From NCBI GenBank assembly GCA_034336665.1, contig CM067576.1, positions 14,809,385 to 14,873,384 of the forward strand: DNA of 64,000 bases, written 5' to 3'. This stretch comes from Luscinia megarhynchos. Lineage: Eukaryota; Chordata; Aves; Passeriformes; Turdidae. Under the pieces are notes generated by a model. It was not told the origin of the DNA and did not search any database. It saw only the letters and a list, made by a program, of their open reading frames with translations. Shown here in pieces: positions 38,134 to 64,000 of the stretch (position 1 is the first letter of the stretch; every line of letters starts with the position of its first letter). The position numbers were made by a program, and so were the translations under genes.

Positions 38134-41100
38134 ATATTCAGGAACTCACTGACCAGAACACAGCTCCAACACATTTTTAGAAAGCTGCTAGTGAAATTAT
38201 GGCTGGCATCCTCTGGAACTGGAAAATAATTACCTTTTCTGCAAATCTGGCTATCTTTTGAGGGATGAGATGACATGGATGTAAAATAAGTTCTTGCAGA
38301 CATGAACACTCTGGCTTTGCAGCCATTAAACATTACATCAGTACATTCATTACTCTCATAGTTCACGCTGTCCTTAACTGTTGAAAGGGGATACATTGCT
38401 GCAGTTCCTTCATTAAAGTTTTCTTTGCCTTCCACAGAGAAGATGAGAGGTTGGTTAGGAACAAGCTGGTAAACGCCCTGATGGCCCAAAGCCCCATTTT
38501 ACTTGGACTAAATTAGCAGAGTTCCTACAAACCATGGCTGGCGAGGCCAGGCAGGAAGGTGCACATCAGTGGAAACCAAACCCCATGAAGCCCACGTTTT
38601 TACATTAATCTGTGTAATTTTTTGTCGTGTCATGAGGTGTAGCTGAGCATTATTTGTTGCTACAAAAATGCTTTGCATGGCTATGTTAAAGCTAATGTTT
38701 GTTGTAAGGTTTCTATTTCCTGTCAAACACATGACTACCCTGGAGAATGGTGCCCCTTACCTTTTCATGCCTGCCACAGATCCTCAGGCAGGAGAAAGAT
38801 GAAAACAGAAGCTGAGTTTTGTGTGATTTTCGTACAAAATCAAAGCAAAACCCTGTCTGAAATGCATCCTGAATTATTTAAATTAAAAATTCCATCAAGG
38901 AAACAGACATGAGCTCTTATTTGATTAGGTTTAATTGAAAAATGTTAGTTTTCTTTCTTCAATTTATATGCCTACAGCAGGTCCTAATAATTGGCAGTGG
39001 TTTTTACTATGACCTCCATTGTCTTTTTCTCTGATTCAAAAGATGTATTCGTTTGAAAGATTCTTGGCTAAAGTCCATTTTACTGCTTTTATAAAGTATT
39101 TAATAAAAAGATAATTTAATTTAGGAAAAAGATCTTTCTTTTGTAGTTTCATTACATTTTATATTTGCTTTTAGGTAACGATAAAAGATTTTCTTCTCTT
39201 TAGTTTTCTTTCTGGAAGTTTTTGTATCCTTGCAGTAAATTTGTTACATTAATAAATATCACTACAATGGAGAGCCATTCTAGAAGCTTACAAACCACTT
39301 TTTTGAAGTGTGGTTCTGTTGCTATGGGCAGTAATGGAATAGGATCTCCAAGTATGTGAGGTGTTTAAGTAATTTTCATTAATTCTATGGCAGCTGAATT
39401 ATTTTTTCCTATGAGGCACTGCAGGGATCTGGTGCTAATCAGATGATACATGTAAAATCAAAGAGTGTAGCAAGGGTAGTGTGCTGGGCAGCCAACAGCA
39501 AATCACTGCTAAACAAATTTAACATCTTGGGGCTGGTTTAGATCCTCAGGCATGTACCACTTGAGGCTGATTAAATACTGCATACATAAGGACACTTGAA
39601 AAGAAATTCATTGTATCTGTTTGCATTCAAATGTCCTTGGCTGAAGAAAGAGTTCATCCAACACATCCTTGCTCCCTTGACAGCGCATTCAGAAAAGCTG
39701 TGCCCTTTGTTGGTTGACCTGCATTTTTTTTGAGGGGAGGTATCTCCAGTCTTTGCATAAGATGCCTGTAACAGCTGAGCTGCAAGTGCAAAATCCACTC
39801 AGAGCATCTTCAAATGCCTTACAGCAGTTTAAACAAATAAATTTATCAGCATCTGTGAAAGTCATCCTGCCCCTTTGGATGGGCCTATGGCCAGAGAGAA
39901 TGAGCCTTTAGAAACCTGTCGTTTCAAGGCTTTTACCTCTCTTGTTGTATTTGACGTAGTTTGTAATTGGAAGGAACATGACAGCAACAGCTTGACAAGC
40001 TGACACTTCACTTGCAAAATTCATCTCCGAGGACTGTAAACACATTTTTATTTAAGATACATCATGTTTATGCAAAGCAGAAGGATTTTTTTCTTCAGTG
40101 GATCTGACGAGATCTAGCATTTTTATATTTTAAAGTATGACTGATATTTATATTTTAAAGGTATGACTTTGCCCAGTTAATTTATTTGGATGGTCATTCA
40201 GATACAAAGCACAGGCTGAAAGAAGTTATCTTATTACTTGCTCCTTGAAGCATGTGTGCCCCATTTTCCAGGCATTAGGGGGTTCATAGGTTGTTACTAT
40301 TTATCATATGCATGAAAAAGAGGAGATAGAAAGAAAATCAGATTTTTCAGGTCTTAAAGTCCAAGAGAGAATTTCATTAGAAAAGTCACTGGTGGCGTAA
40401 AAACGGTTCTTGATCCCTAAGTCCTGCAGTAGCTTCTAGGGATGATTCAAGGAAAACTGAAGGAGCTTCTGTTGATGTAATATCAGAACAGATAACTGTC
40501 AGGGCGTTGTGCTGGACTGTCTGGTGGCTGTGAATCTGTCCCCTGATGTGGCTATTCTTCCACGCTGTGAAACTGAATAGTACTTTTTTTTTCCTCAAAT
40601 CTTGTTGCCTCTAGACATTTTGACTCATTTTTACTTGAGTAAAATTCTGCCTAAAAATGTCTGAGTGGTGACAAAGATGTGAGAATCCCCATGTATGCTC
40701 TGCATCTGGCATGTGAACATAGGAGGTGGGTGTTCAAACAGTTTCTTTACCATCCTCTTTCAGAAAGCCCATGTGGGTTTTCATAGGGATTCATCTCTGT
40801 GGACTCAGTTGTGGGAGGCAAGGAACAGGGATTCAGACTGCATTATCCTCATTTAAAATAGGGGAAAGCATAATAAATCAAGAAAATATGAGTCCTTCCG
40901 GGCTTTCCTTCCATTTTGAAGAATCTTTCTGTAGGATTCATGTTTGAGAACACTATAAATATTGTTATATACAAATATATGCTTATATCAGCCTTTTTAA
41001 TCCTCGTAATCTATGTGTCTATATAGGTCTCTTCCTACAGAAGACCACAAGCCTTGCTTTCCAAGATAATTTCCAAGAAAGTTTGAGGACTGAATGCACT

Positions 41101-41684
41101 GGAATGACTTTTCTTCTCTCTTTTTTTCTCTTTGGGAAAGAAAGAGGAGTTGAAAACTAAAATTTTTGAGGTATACATATCTTGTTTGAAAGCTATCCCT
41201 ACAACTATTTTAATAAGTGAAATATTATTTTATACAGCCTGAGATTCTTTTCTAATAGTCTTTCTTACATCTGTGTGTTTATTTAAGCAGTTAAATCTTT
41301 AGCTTAAAAAGTAATATTTTTACTCTTAATCTCTGTTTTATCTGCCATTTTGCCTGGGAGGAAATGTACTTTATTTTGTTCCTACCTTGTATGAGCTAAT
41401 GTTGTGGTACAAAACCTTAACAATTGTTCATCTGATGCAATTAATTGCCTCACTGGATATACATGCTACAGAGTGAACTATCTTTTCTGAATGCCAAATC
41501 AGATTTGGGCAACATTCCTGTTATATTTGTCCCTGGAAAACACTGGACAGAAAAACACATTTATTAAAACTGTATTCATTACCAAATCCAAGGAAACTAA
41601 GTTTTTGAATGAATAGTAGCTAATCAAGCAATGTGTCATAAAAGGCAGTAACTAAAGAAAACCAAAGTAAAACATTCACTTGCA
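38134..41684. other. Intergenic DNA downstream of GABRA1, no gene recognised
   Basis: Nothing identifiable was seen apart from a short direct repeat near 40.1 kb. The minus-strand open frame at 38489-38091 partly overlaps the LTR end and shows no recognisable domain. Confidence 0.55.
40120..40168. repeat. Short imperfect direct repeat
   Basis: TTTATATTTTAAAGTATGAC is followed after a few bases by TTTATATTTTAAAGGTATGA, a two-copy duplication with a period of about 25 bp. Confidence 0.6.
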
Positions 41685-41702
41685 TTATTGAACATTTTTA
41701 GC

Positions 41703-41708
41703 TTTATT
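41703..41708 (-). terminator. Candidate GABRA1 polyadenylation signal (AATAAA)
   Basis: The plus strand reads TTTATT, which is AATAAA in the transcript direction, inside an AATAATAAAG context followed by A/T-rich and then T-rich sequence. It is the distal candidate in an otherwise uninterrupted AT-rich stretch after the stop. Several closer AATAAA copies exist, so this is only one option. Confidence 0.3.
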
Positions 41709-43835
41709 ATTATAATAGAATTACAATCTGACATAAAATAAAGAGCTTTTGCTAAACTCTGTAAAGCAATACATGCTTCTGCCATAAACAACCTCTATTA
41801 GATTTAGGTTTTATTGCCACATCACTGCACTGAGGTGCAATAAACATTCAATGTCATCTTTTTAAAATTATCTCAGGAGTAAACAGAAACTCTCCTCTAT
41901 AAGAGTGTATCATTATTTTCAAGGAAGACTTACTATTATTACATGGTTTAGCAAAGCATTGTATAAAAGCTACATAGAGAATACCTTATCTTTGATAAAG
42001 TGTGCAGTCAAGTTTATACAGTATAATACTATTGGCATAGACTAACTAAGAGGTGATATAATGCAATCATTGCATAGCAAAAAGCAGACTAGTTAAGTAA
42101 GATTCACATCTAGTGTGCAAAATGCAGACCAAAAGGTAGCTATGAATTGCTAGAAAGATAAAATGCCCTAAATGAATACACTAGTTTAATGCCAAAAATA
42201 ACAAGATAAACAAGTACACAGAAGTTAAAGAGCCATAGTTTATTTTTTTCTATACATATATCTACACATTATACCAGAGATGGAACATCCCCTTTTAAAT
42301 AAGATCCAATCAGATAACTTATTAAGTTCAGACAGGACTAAATGTTAGACAATGAAGCATTAAAAAAAAAGAAAAAAAACCTCGAAATCAGACATTAAAT
42401 ATTTCCTTTTGTAGATAGAGAATGTCAACTTTTTGATTTATTAAGAATTTAGAAATCACTGCCTATTAAACTTGACTCTCAGGAGTTGTTTCTCTAGAGG
42501 CTCATGTAGCATGTTTCAAAACCTATTCAATAGCATAAATTATATTTTTTAATTGATTCCTGCAAATATCCACCATTCTTCCAATCTCTTTGAAAAAACT
42601 TTATCTGAAAGTTTATTTCTAAGAGTTAGCAGTAACTAGTATCTAGTAGATATCAATAGACACTGACTGGAATTTTTTAAAAGGGAGCACAATACCTGCA
42701 AAATGGACAACTTGTATTTAAAGCCCTTACATATTGTTCCTACAAATATATTGCTACAGTAAAAATGAAATGTAGTAAGTTTGCTCAATAAAATCTGTTT
42801 TCCTGTACATTCTTTTATGTATGACTTCTTTGTATTTAATGCTACATATATTACATCACTTATTGTAACAGTTATGTTTCAGCAAATATAGCAGTAATAT
42901 ACAGATGAACTTCTGTCTTAACAAATATTTCACCCTTTTTACCTACCAAATATAATCCCATACTTTAGTGTTTATGCATGACCTGAGCAGACCAGTCATT
43001 AATCTAATAGCATACATTGGATGACATTGTCAAATTGCAAGCTGCTGTACACTTAACCACTTTACAAATGGAATAAATTCCAAGCACTTTCTGCTTTTTT
43101 TGGTAAGCTTTCCAGTACCACTGATTTATTTTTTCCTTTAATTCAGGCTCTAAATATGTTTTATTGAGCATTTAGTAACATATTAAGAGCTAAGAGGTGA
43201 ATCCTACACGTTTTAAGAACATAAATTTAAAAAAGTAAAAAAATGTACAATCTCATGCTGCATATTTACAGATATTATTTAAATACTATATTTTATCTTT
43301 CTGCTATTCATAAATCTCAGTCTAAAGCTTCTTTTAATGTATCATTTTATAAAAGAATACATTCAACATATCTAGAGCTTGCAAAAAATTTGTCTTTTTA
43401 TTTCTCTAAAACATAGTGATGAATAAAAGCTATCTTTAAAGCATCCAGGAATTGTTTGGATTACACAGGTGATAGTAGAAATTTGGGATCTGCACTTGGT
43501 TGTGCAACTAGTTTTAAATCTAGTCTAGTGACAACTCAATGCTTAGAACAAGCTTGCAGTAAGAGAGCAGATTAAAGCATTTGTTACCATTAGATCTTAT
43601 GTGCTATACAGTGACAAACTGTACCTAGAGTGAGTAGATTTCCTTTCTCATTAAAGACTATTTAATATTATAAGCCAGGTAGTTTGGAACATAGAAGAAA
43701 AAATGGATTAGGAAAATACCATATCTTACGGAATTCAGCAAATGGAAAGTTTTACATCCTTGAAAAGATTATAAACAGTGGCTGAATAAATAATATAGTC
43801 TAGGATGTGCATCAGGAATGTCATAAAGAATATTT

Positions 43836-43851
43836 CCCCCCCTCCCCTCCC
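43836..43851 (-). promoter_or_regulatory. G-rich tract in the GABRA1 3' UTR, possible RNA G-quadruplex
   Basis: The plus strand has C-runs of 7, 4 and 3 separated by single T. The mRNA therefore reads GGG-A-GGGG-A-GGGGGGG. Since the seven-G run can supply two tracts, four tracts of at least three G with single-base loops are possible. This is the standard quadruplex pattern and sits about 360 bases after the stop codon. Folding and function are inference. Confidence 0.5.
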
Positions 43852-44206
43852 TACAATCTTCTGAATAAAAATATCTTTTTCATATACATATACACTATCT
43901 TTTGGGGATATTCAGTACTAAGCTTGCTACAAATGGGGTTTTTTTGTTTTTTTTTTTTAACTCTCCCAAAACTCAACAACTCTTTTCCATTTCCAAAATC
44001 ACTTTTCCAAAGTATATAGTTTAAAATGTTCACTCCCTCACACACGTGTTTTTTAAATATACAGATATATTTTACCTTTTGCTAACTAAAGAAACCTTTG
44101 TTTTCTTTAAGACAGAGGCAATGAAGCAAATGGGAATTACCGTATGTGAAAAAGGGAAGCAATTCCCAGAGCAAAAGACAAAACAGAACTATATGAATAA
44201 ATGACG

Positions 44207-48058
<3,852 letters not shown>

Positions 48059-49930
48059 CTAGAGGTGGGAAAGCCCTTTTCTCCACCCCTGGTTCCTACA
48101 AACCTGAGTTCAGTTCCTAAAAGAAGACATCAGGTTTCCAGTTCTGTGGAAGTTGCAGGATTTTCAAAACATTTTTATGCTTCTATTCTTTGATGTTGTT
48201 ATAACAGAATACTTTTTTTAAAGTTAGAATGGAAATATAATTTGTGAACTACTTTACTCTTCCTGTTATTTGAAGGATTTTGTTGCAGTTCTTTATTCAT
48301 GCCCTGCAAATTGTACTAGAGCTGTAACAATTTAACAAAATTAGTTCTTTCTTGCAGCAGTTCTGAGATACATAGAAAACTAAAAAACTTGTTTCAGCTT
48401 ATTTGGGATATTTCAAAGATATATTCAAGGGTGTTATATTTCAGGCTATGGGAGAGCAGCAAAAAGGATAATGCAGCTTAGTTCCTCGTGTAACGGAGAA
48501 GCAAAAGAGAGAGCTTTATTTAAAGAAACACTACAGTTATATGTATAGTGTGGATTGTACAAAACAGAATAGAAAAGACTCATTGGCACAAGAAGGCAAC
48601 ACCTCCTTGAAAACATGCTTTCTGCAGGACATCATGTCTCCAGCAGGTTTTTAATCATTGTTATAATTTCTTGCCCTTGAGCACCCTGAGAAAGGGCTGC
48701 TTTCTTAATTCCCAGCAGTATCCAACGACACAAGGGCACCAAAATTTATGTGTTATTTCATTTTTTTTAATTGATGGTTATCCAGATTTCTGTCCCTTTA
48801 TGCACTGACACCCTGAACACAGCAAAGATTTTATGTAAGAATGACAATGTAATTTCATTTCTCTGAACCCTTCCTCTTTCCTGGCCCCAGAGAGCAAGCA
48901 GGACTGTACTGAATTCACTCTGCTTGCAGCTGTTTGGAAAAATGAATCTCCGAGTGCACACAAGGTATCTACATCAAATCACATGTCCACAAGTTTCCTT
49001 GACAACTGCACTGTCATGTCTTGAATGTGTCTGGCAAGTTCATCTTCACTGCACTGAGTGTTAGTGGAGATGAACAGTGGTCTAAAATAGATCAGTTAAT
49101 GAACAACATACTTAGTGGTAGTGTGAAGAGCTTGAGTTATTAGTGCCTAATGAGGAAGCAATTTCTCTTTCCTGAGATGCAACCTAATGTTTCCTTTAAC
49201 TTATTACTAGTGAGCTTATGTTTCTCTTCTTAGCAGCAGAAGAAAGACTTATAGCTTCTCTTATCTGTGGTACTAAGTGGGCTGAAAGAGGAGTTGGGCT
49301 TCTGTGCGTATATGCATTCATGCGAGATGTTCTGAAACTTTGTTTCGCTGCCATTTTGAAATGAAAAAGCTAACTTGACACATAATGATGGAGTAAACCC
49401 AAGAGTATTTGCTAAATAACTGGCTTCTAAAAGAAAAAATGAGAAATTTGTGGGTTCTTGAGCCTGTGAAGATAGCAGTTTGAAAATTGTGCAGTATCGT
49501 ATATTATCCATTGAGACTAGGAAATTCTGTTCTCCATCTAATGACAGTGAAGTACAGCATTTCAAACTGATGATCAGGCATTTCTTTTCAAATGGTATGT
49601 GCAAAAAGAGGTAAAATACTTACAATTTCAATAGCTTTGACTATAAAAGTCCCTACCAGAGGAGTTCTCAGCAAAGCTGATGTTAAAAATTCAGAATTAG
49701 TTTTAGTTGCTAATCTAAACAATATTATGTAAATCAAATTTAATTATACTGTAGTCTAAACCACTGTTCTGTGGTTTAGAACATGCACGTGTTTATGCAC
49801 ATCTGTATATCAACAGAAAGCCACTGCTTGGTTCATAAGGTGTAAGGCTATGCAAGTTTTGCTTGATTTCCAGAGAAACTGGGAAACTAAAGCACAGCTG
49901 TGCAGGGTGCAAGAAAAGATCCATAAAAAT

Positions 49931-49951
49931 AGCTCTTGTTCAACAAGAGCT
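49931..49951. repeat. Perfect 10-bp inverted repeat (hairpin) in GABRA1 intron
   Basis: The sequence AGCTCTTGTT is followed by one C and then its exact reverse complement AACAAGAGCT. It is a near-complete palindrome with a single central base, 29 bases before a second inverted repeat. Confidence 0.8.
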
Positions 49952-49979
49952 TCAGAGGCTGCATTTCTCAACAGTGACT

Positions 49980-50035
49980 CTCTGGCTTTGCCACGATCAG
50001 CATAAATCAGTTAATTCTCTTTGGCAAAGCCAGAG
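49980..50035. repeat. Perfect 14-bp inverted repeat with 28-bp spacer in GABRA1 intron
   Basis: The arm CTCTGGCTTTGCCA (49980-49993) is exactly complementary to TGGCAAAGCCAGAG (50022-50035), with a 28-base spacer. The arms could pair in the pre-mRNA. The surrounding 150 bases are GC-richer than the rest of the intron, which suggests an unrecognised old insertion. Confidence 0.8.
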
Positions 50036-50210
50036 GGTCCAAAGCTTCCTGCCACTGCAGTGCCCTGAGGCAGCCAAATGGGTGCCAAAGCAGCTTGGCT
50101 GGGAGTGCTTCAGCCTCCTGCCAAAGGTGTTCAGCAGTCCCATCTGGATATCACCAAAGACTAGGTCACATAGCAGAAATCTCAGGTTCTAGCTTTCCTA
50201 AATTATAATT

Positions 50211-50278
50211 TGTTTCTTTTTTTTTTTTCCTTTCTTTTGTTTGTTTTTGGGGGTTTTTTTTGGGTTTTTTTTTTTTTT
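50211..50278. repeat. T-rich/TG low-complexity tract
   Basis: Long T-runs are interrupted by short G-runs (GGGGG, GGG). On the GABRA1 coding strand this is A-rich with C-runs. It could be a decayed A-tail of a retroposed sequence or simple slippage expansion; no element body is recognised beside it. Confidence 0.7.
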
Positions 50279-50866
50279 AAATATGTGCTTGACTTGGGTT
50301 CATATCTCCAAAGAATATGAAATAATATAAGAATTTTACAATAAGAATTTGCAAGCAGTGGATAAACCCTAGGGACTAGCTGTATAAACTTGGGAGTCTT
50401 TTAGATTGCCTTCTCACTGAATTCCTTGAGTGCATGTATTCACTGCTGTAAGCACAATAAATTGTTGCTGATCTCAACAGTAGCCTGTAAAAGGGATTAG
50501 GAAAAAAATAAAATAAGAGTTTTCAGAGGGCCTGAAGGTGTCAAATGATGGCTACTCATTGATTAAAGCCTTTTTGATGATCCCATGATTCATGTTATTG
50601 CCATTGTCAGATATATTTTATTCATAATCTGATTGCTCTGGAAAATTCAAATGGTAGTGATAGCTTGAAGTATTTTCAGGTTTCTTTTTACATTCAATTC
50701 AAAATAGTTTAAAAGCTCTGGACCCATATCTTCACAATGAGATTTTTTAGCTCTTGTGTGCTGCAACATGTCCAGATTCACACTGCTCTCCAATACCACG
50801 TCACACACAGCTACTTTACCATAACATTTCTGCAGCCCAGTTGCCTCATGATTGCCAGGAGGTTTA

Positions 50867-59216
<8,350 letters not shown>

Positions 59217-59299
59217 AGCTTCCAAATTTCAAGGGGCAAGCATGTGCATCCATAGGAAAGTCTTCTAAATGCATTGGACATTCTGCTCTCACAGTCAAT
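59217..59299 (-). CDS. GABRA1: GABRA1 coding exon, Cys-loop (83 bp)
   Basis: This exon follows an acceptor ending TATAG and stops before the donor GTAAGT. Its first base A completes the Arg codon from the 221-bp exon, and its last base T opens the Tyr codon finished by the next exon. It encodes [10 protein letters not shown] followed by [17 protein letters not shown]. The two cysteines, 14 residues apart (C-X13-C), form the disulfide that defines the Cys-loop receptor family. The loop sits at the interface between the extracellular domain and the membrane and helps couple GABA binding to channel opening. The 83-bp length is the one expected for alpha genes. Confidence 0.97.
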
Positions 59300-61090
<1,791 letters not shown>

Positions 61091-64000
61091 CTACATCAAT
61101 TCAGAAAAAAAGGGAAACACTTATAATATCATATGTTGCAATATGAGAACTTGAAAAGTATGTTCTTACCATTCCCTAGAAGCAAGATGACTATTAATGA
61201 AATTAGTCATTATCAGAATGTTTATTTACTGTATTACTTACAACGTACCTGAAACTTTATTTAACAGCTACAATATATTACTGTATTCAACAGAATAAAC
61301 ATCAGGAAGAATTTCAAAAGTGCCCATGAGTTAGATATAATAAAATGGAAACATAACAATGCCAGAGTAAAATAAGCCTTGTGAGAGGGGGTCTTACCAC
61401 AGCCTTTTGTTCTGAATGTCTCCTTAGCATAAACATGTAATCAGCCTGCAGAGAGTTCACATTTCACTAAAACTACATGGTCTGATTGATGAGATGTGGA
61501 ATGGTTCATCAGGCTAAATGGTTGGACTTAAGGAGCATGAGCTGAGGACACCTTTTGGCCAAGAGTTACAGTCTGATTCCACACAGACTGGGCCAGTGGG
61601 GGAGAGTAGCAGTGGACATGGGGACAACCAACACTCAGTATAAAATGAAAGAAATATTTGTGACAAAGCAACAGAAACCAAGTTAAGAGGGAGAGGGTGA
61701 AAGTAAGAAAGATATATTGGAATATTATACATAAAATATAGATGTATATGGGGTGAAAATGTGAAAAATTCTGAATGCAGTGTAGTGCAGCGTTTTCCCA
61801 GGGAAAAAATCCATCCTCCCATGGAAGTTCAGTATGGGATTATCCTGCCCCTTCCATCTTTGATAACCTTTGATTGTGATAAAAATCAAAAGCAGTTATG
61901 CAAACGTGGTTCTGAATTACTCTGAATGAGACAGGGCTGAGAAATGGAACCTTTGCTGAGAACTCCTGCGAATGGAGATGCCAAATCCTGAAACAGAGAG
62001 AACTCCTGTAGTGAAGGCACACAGAGGTATAAGGAAGAAGCTGTCCTGACAAACATGTTAATAAAGAGATACACTGTGGAAGGAACATGCAAAATGTCTC
62101 CACAGCAAATTCCTTCAGATTTGGGCTTTTTCTTTTTAACATCAACACTACAGACTGCCCAAGTTTTTCTGAGCTATTTATTCCTTGTGCAACTATTAGC
62201 AAGAAAGACTGGTGATTCTTACTGATGTGTATTTTCCCTGCTTTTAGGGTATGAAATGTCTGAATAAAATTTTTTTTGACATGGAAATGTAGTACTTGGG
62301 GTGTTCTAATTTTGGGTTTGTTTGGTGGATTTTTAAATTTAATATGATTTTATTTATATCTCAGACCTGTGAATCATTTGGGTGCAGATTTAGCTGTATT
62401 TCCATTTTTTAATCACTTGCTCAGTGAACTGCTGAAGCTTGAGTTTATTCAGCTTCAGTGAAAGCAGTTTGCAATTATAGCCAATTAATTGCTTCAGAAT
62501 TTTGCTGGGTCACGGCCTTAGGTTGAATTGTGATAAAATCCTTTCCCAGCTGTGCAGTAGAGTAGAAGAGAAGGAGGTGTAAAAGACAGTATCCATCATT
62601 AAAATTTTGGATTTCCGCCATGTTTTACTAGCAACAAAGAAAATTTTCTCCTACACACATGGGAAAGGTAAAAGACATGTCCAGAAGGTGACATCATTTC
62701 AGCATGCAGGTAAGCCATTGCCATTTTCAGCTGCAAAGGGTATGAGTGGGAAGTGGTACAGGTTGAGAGAAGAGAGTCTGGTTTTTCACTTCATGCAAAC
62801 ACAATGTTCATTAGCTGGAAAAGGACAGGGAGTCAGAAAGATTTGATAAGGGTCCTGACAGCGTAAGATAAAATTCAATTAAAAAGCAGCTGACAGGTCA
62901 TGCCTGGCACAGGCTGAATCTTTCCCTATCCCAGGTCATCACACCATATAGAGTGAATTAATTTTTCTGAGATATCTCAGCTCTTCAGCTTTCACTACCC
63001 ACTTAATTAATGAACATTAATTCTCCTCAAATGAATCCTGACAGACAGCTGATCTTTAGGGCTGAGCCATCAGATACTCTGGTTAGGGCTTTCTTCTATA
63101 CAGAATAAGGCAGCAGAAGGATTTTCTCTAGACTATGCACCAAAGCAGACATATGAGTGAGGTGGAATTTGGAATAAATTCTCCACAGTGGAGACTGTTC
63201 ATTCCACAGTGTGTAAGTTAAAAAAGAAGATTCCTATCTGCACTTTGAATAAATTATATGGTGTTGAATATTTATAACACTTTGAATTAAATGTTCTCTA
63301 ATTTACTCTTCTAATACTTCTCCCTGGAGATTGTTTATTCACAGGGTAGACCACTCTGTGATCTATATGAGGTTCTGTACAGGAAGATAGTAAGACACAT
63401 AATCATTCCTGAAAAAGGTCATTCTACAGAAAACCTGAATGAAGGATTACTAGAAAAAAAGATGTGTCTTTATGAAAATAAGAATTTTGAAATGCTTCTT
63501 ATTCCAATAATATACATTAAAAAATTTCACAAAAATGACAGTTTGTATAAGAATAGCCAAATACCGGTTGTTCGGTTCATTCCACCACATGAACATGCCT
63601 GAAAACCTGCAAAGCTCTTCCAAAAAGATGATTTTAAAAAGTGCTTTTCTCCCATTTAACTTTATTCCCAAGTATAAGAACAAGGCAAGACAGCCTCTTT
63701 ATAAAACAACAGGCTATGCTGCTCGTAGAGGTATTGAGAGTGGGTAGAAGCACCCTGCACTCCCTGGCTAATCCATGGAAGAGCCTCTCTGGATCCCTGC
63801 AGCAGATGGCTGAGGTGTGCCAGTGCCAGTGCCAGTGGGGCTGTGCTTTCCCAGCACCCAGAGTGAGCTGGAGGAGCCCAGCCCCAGCTCAGACACAGCA
63901 CAAGCTCCCCTTGATGCCAGCTCGAGCAGCCTCCCACAGCCTGGGCTGCACAGGGGGAACCTGGGGACCCTCAGCTGGGAGGGTCTCACACCAATCTGCC
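61091..64000 (-). other. GABRA1 intron upstream of the 221-bp exon (partial)
   Basis: The acceptor is at 61091-61092 and no upstream GABRA1 exon is found up to the right edge. In particular there is no match to the conserved segment ending in VSDHDM that should precede EYTIDV. The intron therefore extends beyond the window. The last 260 bases are distinctly GC-richer but are not identified. Confidence 0.8.

Larger units (their letters stand above)
41685..44206 (-). other. GABRA1: Probable GABRA1 3' UTR (distal end uncertain)
   Basis: This is AT-rich sequence immediately after the stop codon, without recognisable repeats or ORFs. Several AATAAA hexamers occur on the minus strand, for example the complements of 43397-43402 and 41703-41708. 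I place the likely end shortly after the distal one at 41703 because mammalian GABRA1 has a 3' UTR of roughly this length, but nearer sites could be used as well. A C-run on the plus strand at 43836-43851 would be G-rich in the mRNA. The extent is inference; only the start is fixed by the stop codon. Confidence 0.45.

Noticed and set aside
1..41684. Exons of GABRG2, the expected next gene
   Set aside because: I searched for its conserved N-terminal and ligand-binding segments among minus-strand frames and saw none, so the gene must start beyond the left edge if synteny holds.
61091..64000. The GABRA1 exon before EYTIDV, expected to end in VSDHDM
   Set aside because: No matching minus-strand sequence with a donor site was found, so it lies beyond the window.

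Overview
The window looks like vertebrate, most probably avian (songbird-like), nuclear DNA. Evidence for this: one protein-coding gene split into small exons with GT-AG introns, AT-rich non-coding DNA throughout, no Alu, B1 or mammalian L1-like elements, and several solitary LTRs of the type common in passerine genomes. The species assignment is inference. No bacterial genes, operons, CRISPR arrays, tRNA or rRNA genes were seen.

The only gene I can support is GABRA1, the GABA-A receptor alpha-1 subunit, on the minus strand. Six coding exons lie at 61090-60870, 59299-59217, 54768-54625, 51033-50881, 47994-47792 and 44515-44207 (221, 83, 144, 153, 203 and 309 bp including the stop). They join in frame and encode the last 370 residues: most of the ligand-binding domain (with the benzodiazepine-site histidine and the Cys-loop), M1 to M4, the cytoplasmic loop and the C-terminus. 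The promoter, 5' UTR, signal peptide and about the first 85 residues lie beyond base 64000. The 3' UTR runs left from 44206, probably to about 41.7 kb, and carries a G-rich sense-strand tract that could form an RNA quadruplex.

Bases 1 to about 41.7 kb are intergenic DNA downstream of GABRA1. In known vertebrate clusters GABRG2 comes next in that direction, but none of its exons was seen here. The stretch holds LTR-type retroelement remnants at about 7.8, 18.2, 25.2, 27.6, 29.7, 35.4 and 37.6 kb. Two of these (29672-30333 and 37566-38128) are complete solo LTRs with perfect 5-bp target-site duplications. The rest is unique-looking AT-rich DNA with a few low-complexity tracts, including a polypurine/G-quadruplex tract at 12.1 kb, and some short perfect hairpins.

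The introns contain T/G-rich low-complexity tracts and a pair of perfect inverted repeats near 50.0 kb, but no recognised LTR. I found no convincing previously undescribed system. The items most worth a second look are the 3' UTR G-tract, the intronic inverted repeats near 50 kb, and the LTR cluster at 25-38 kb.
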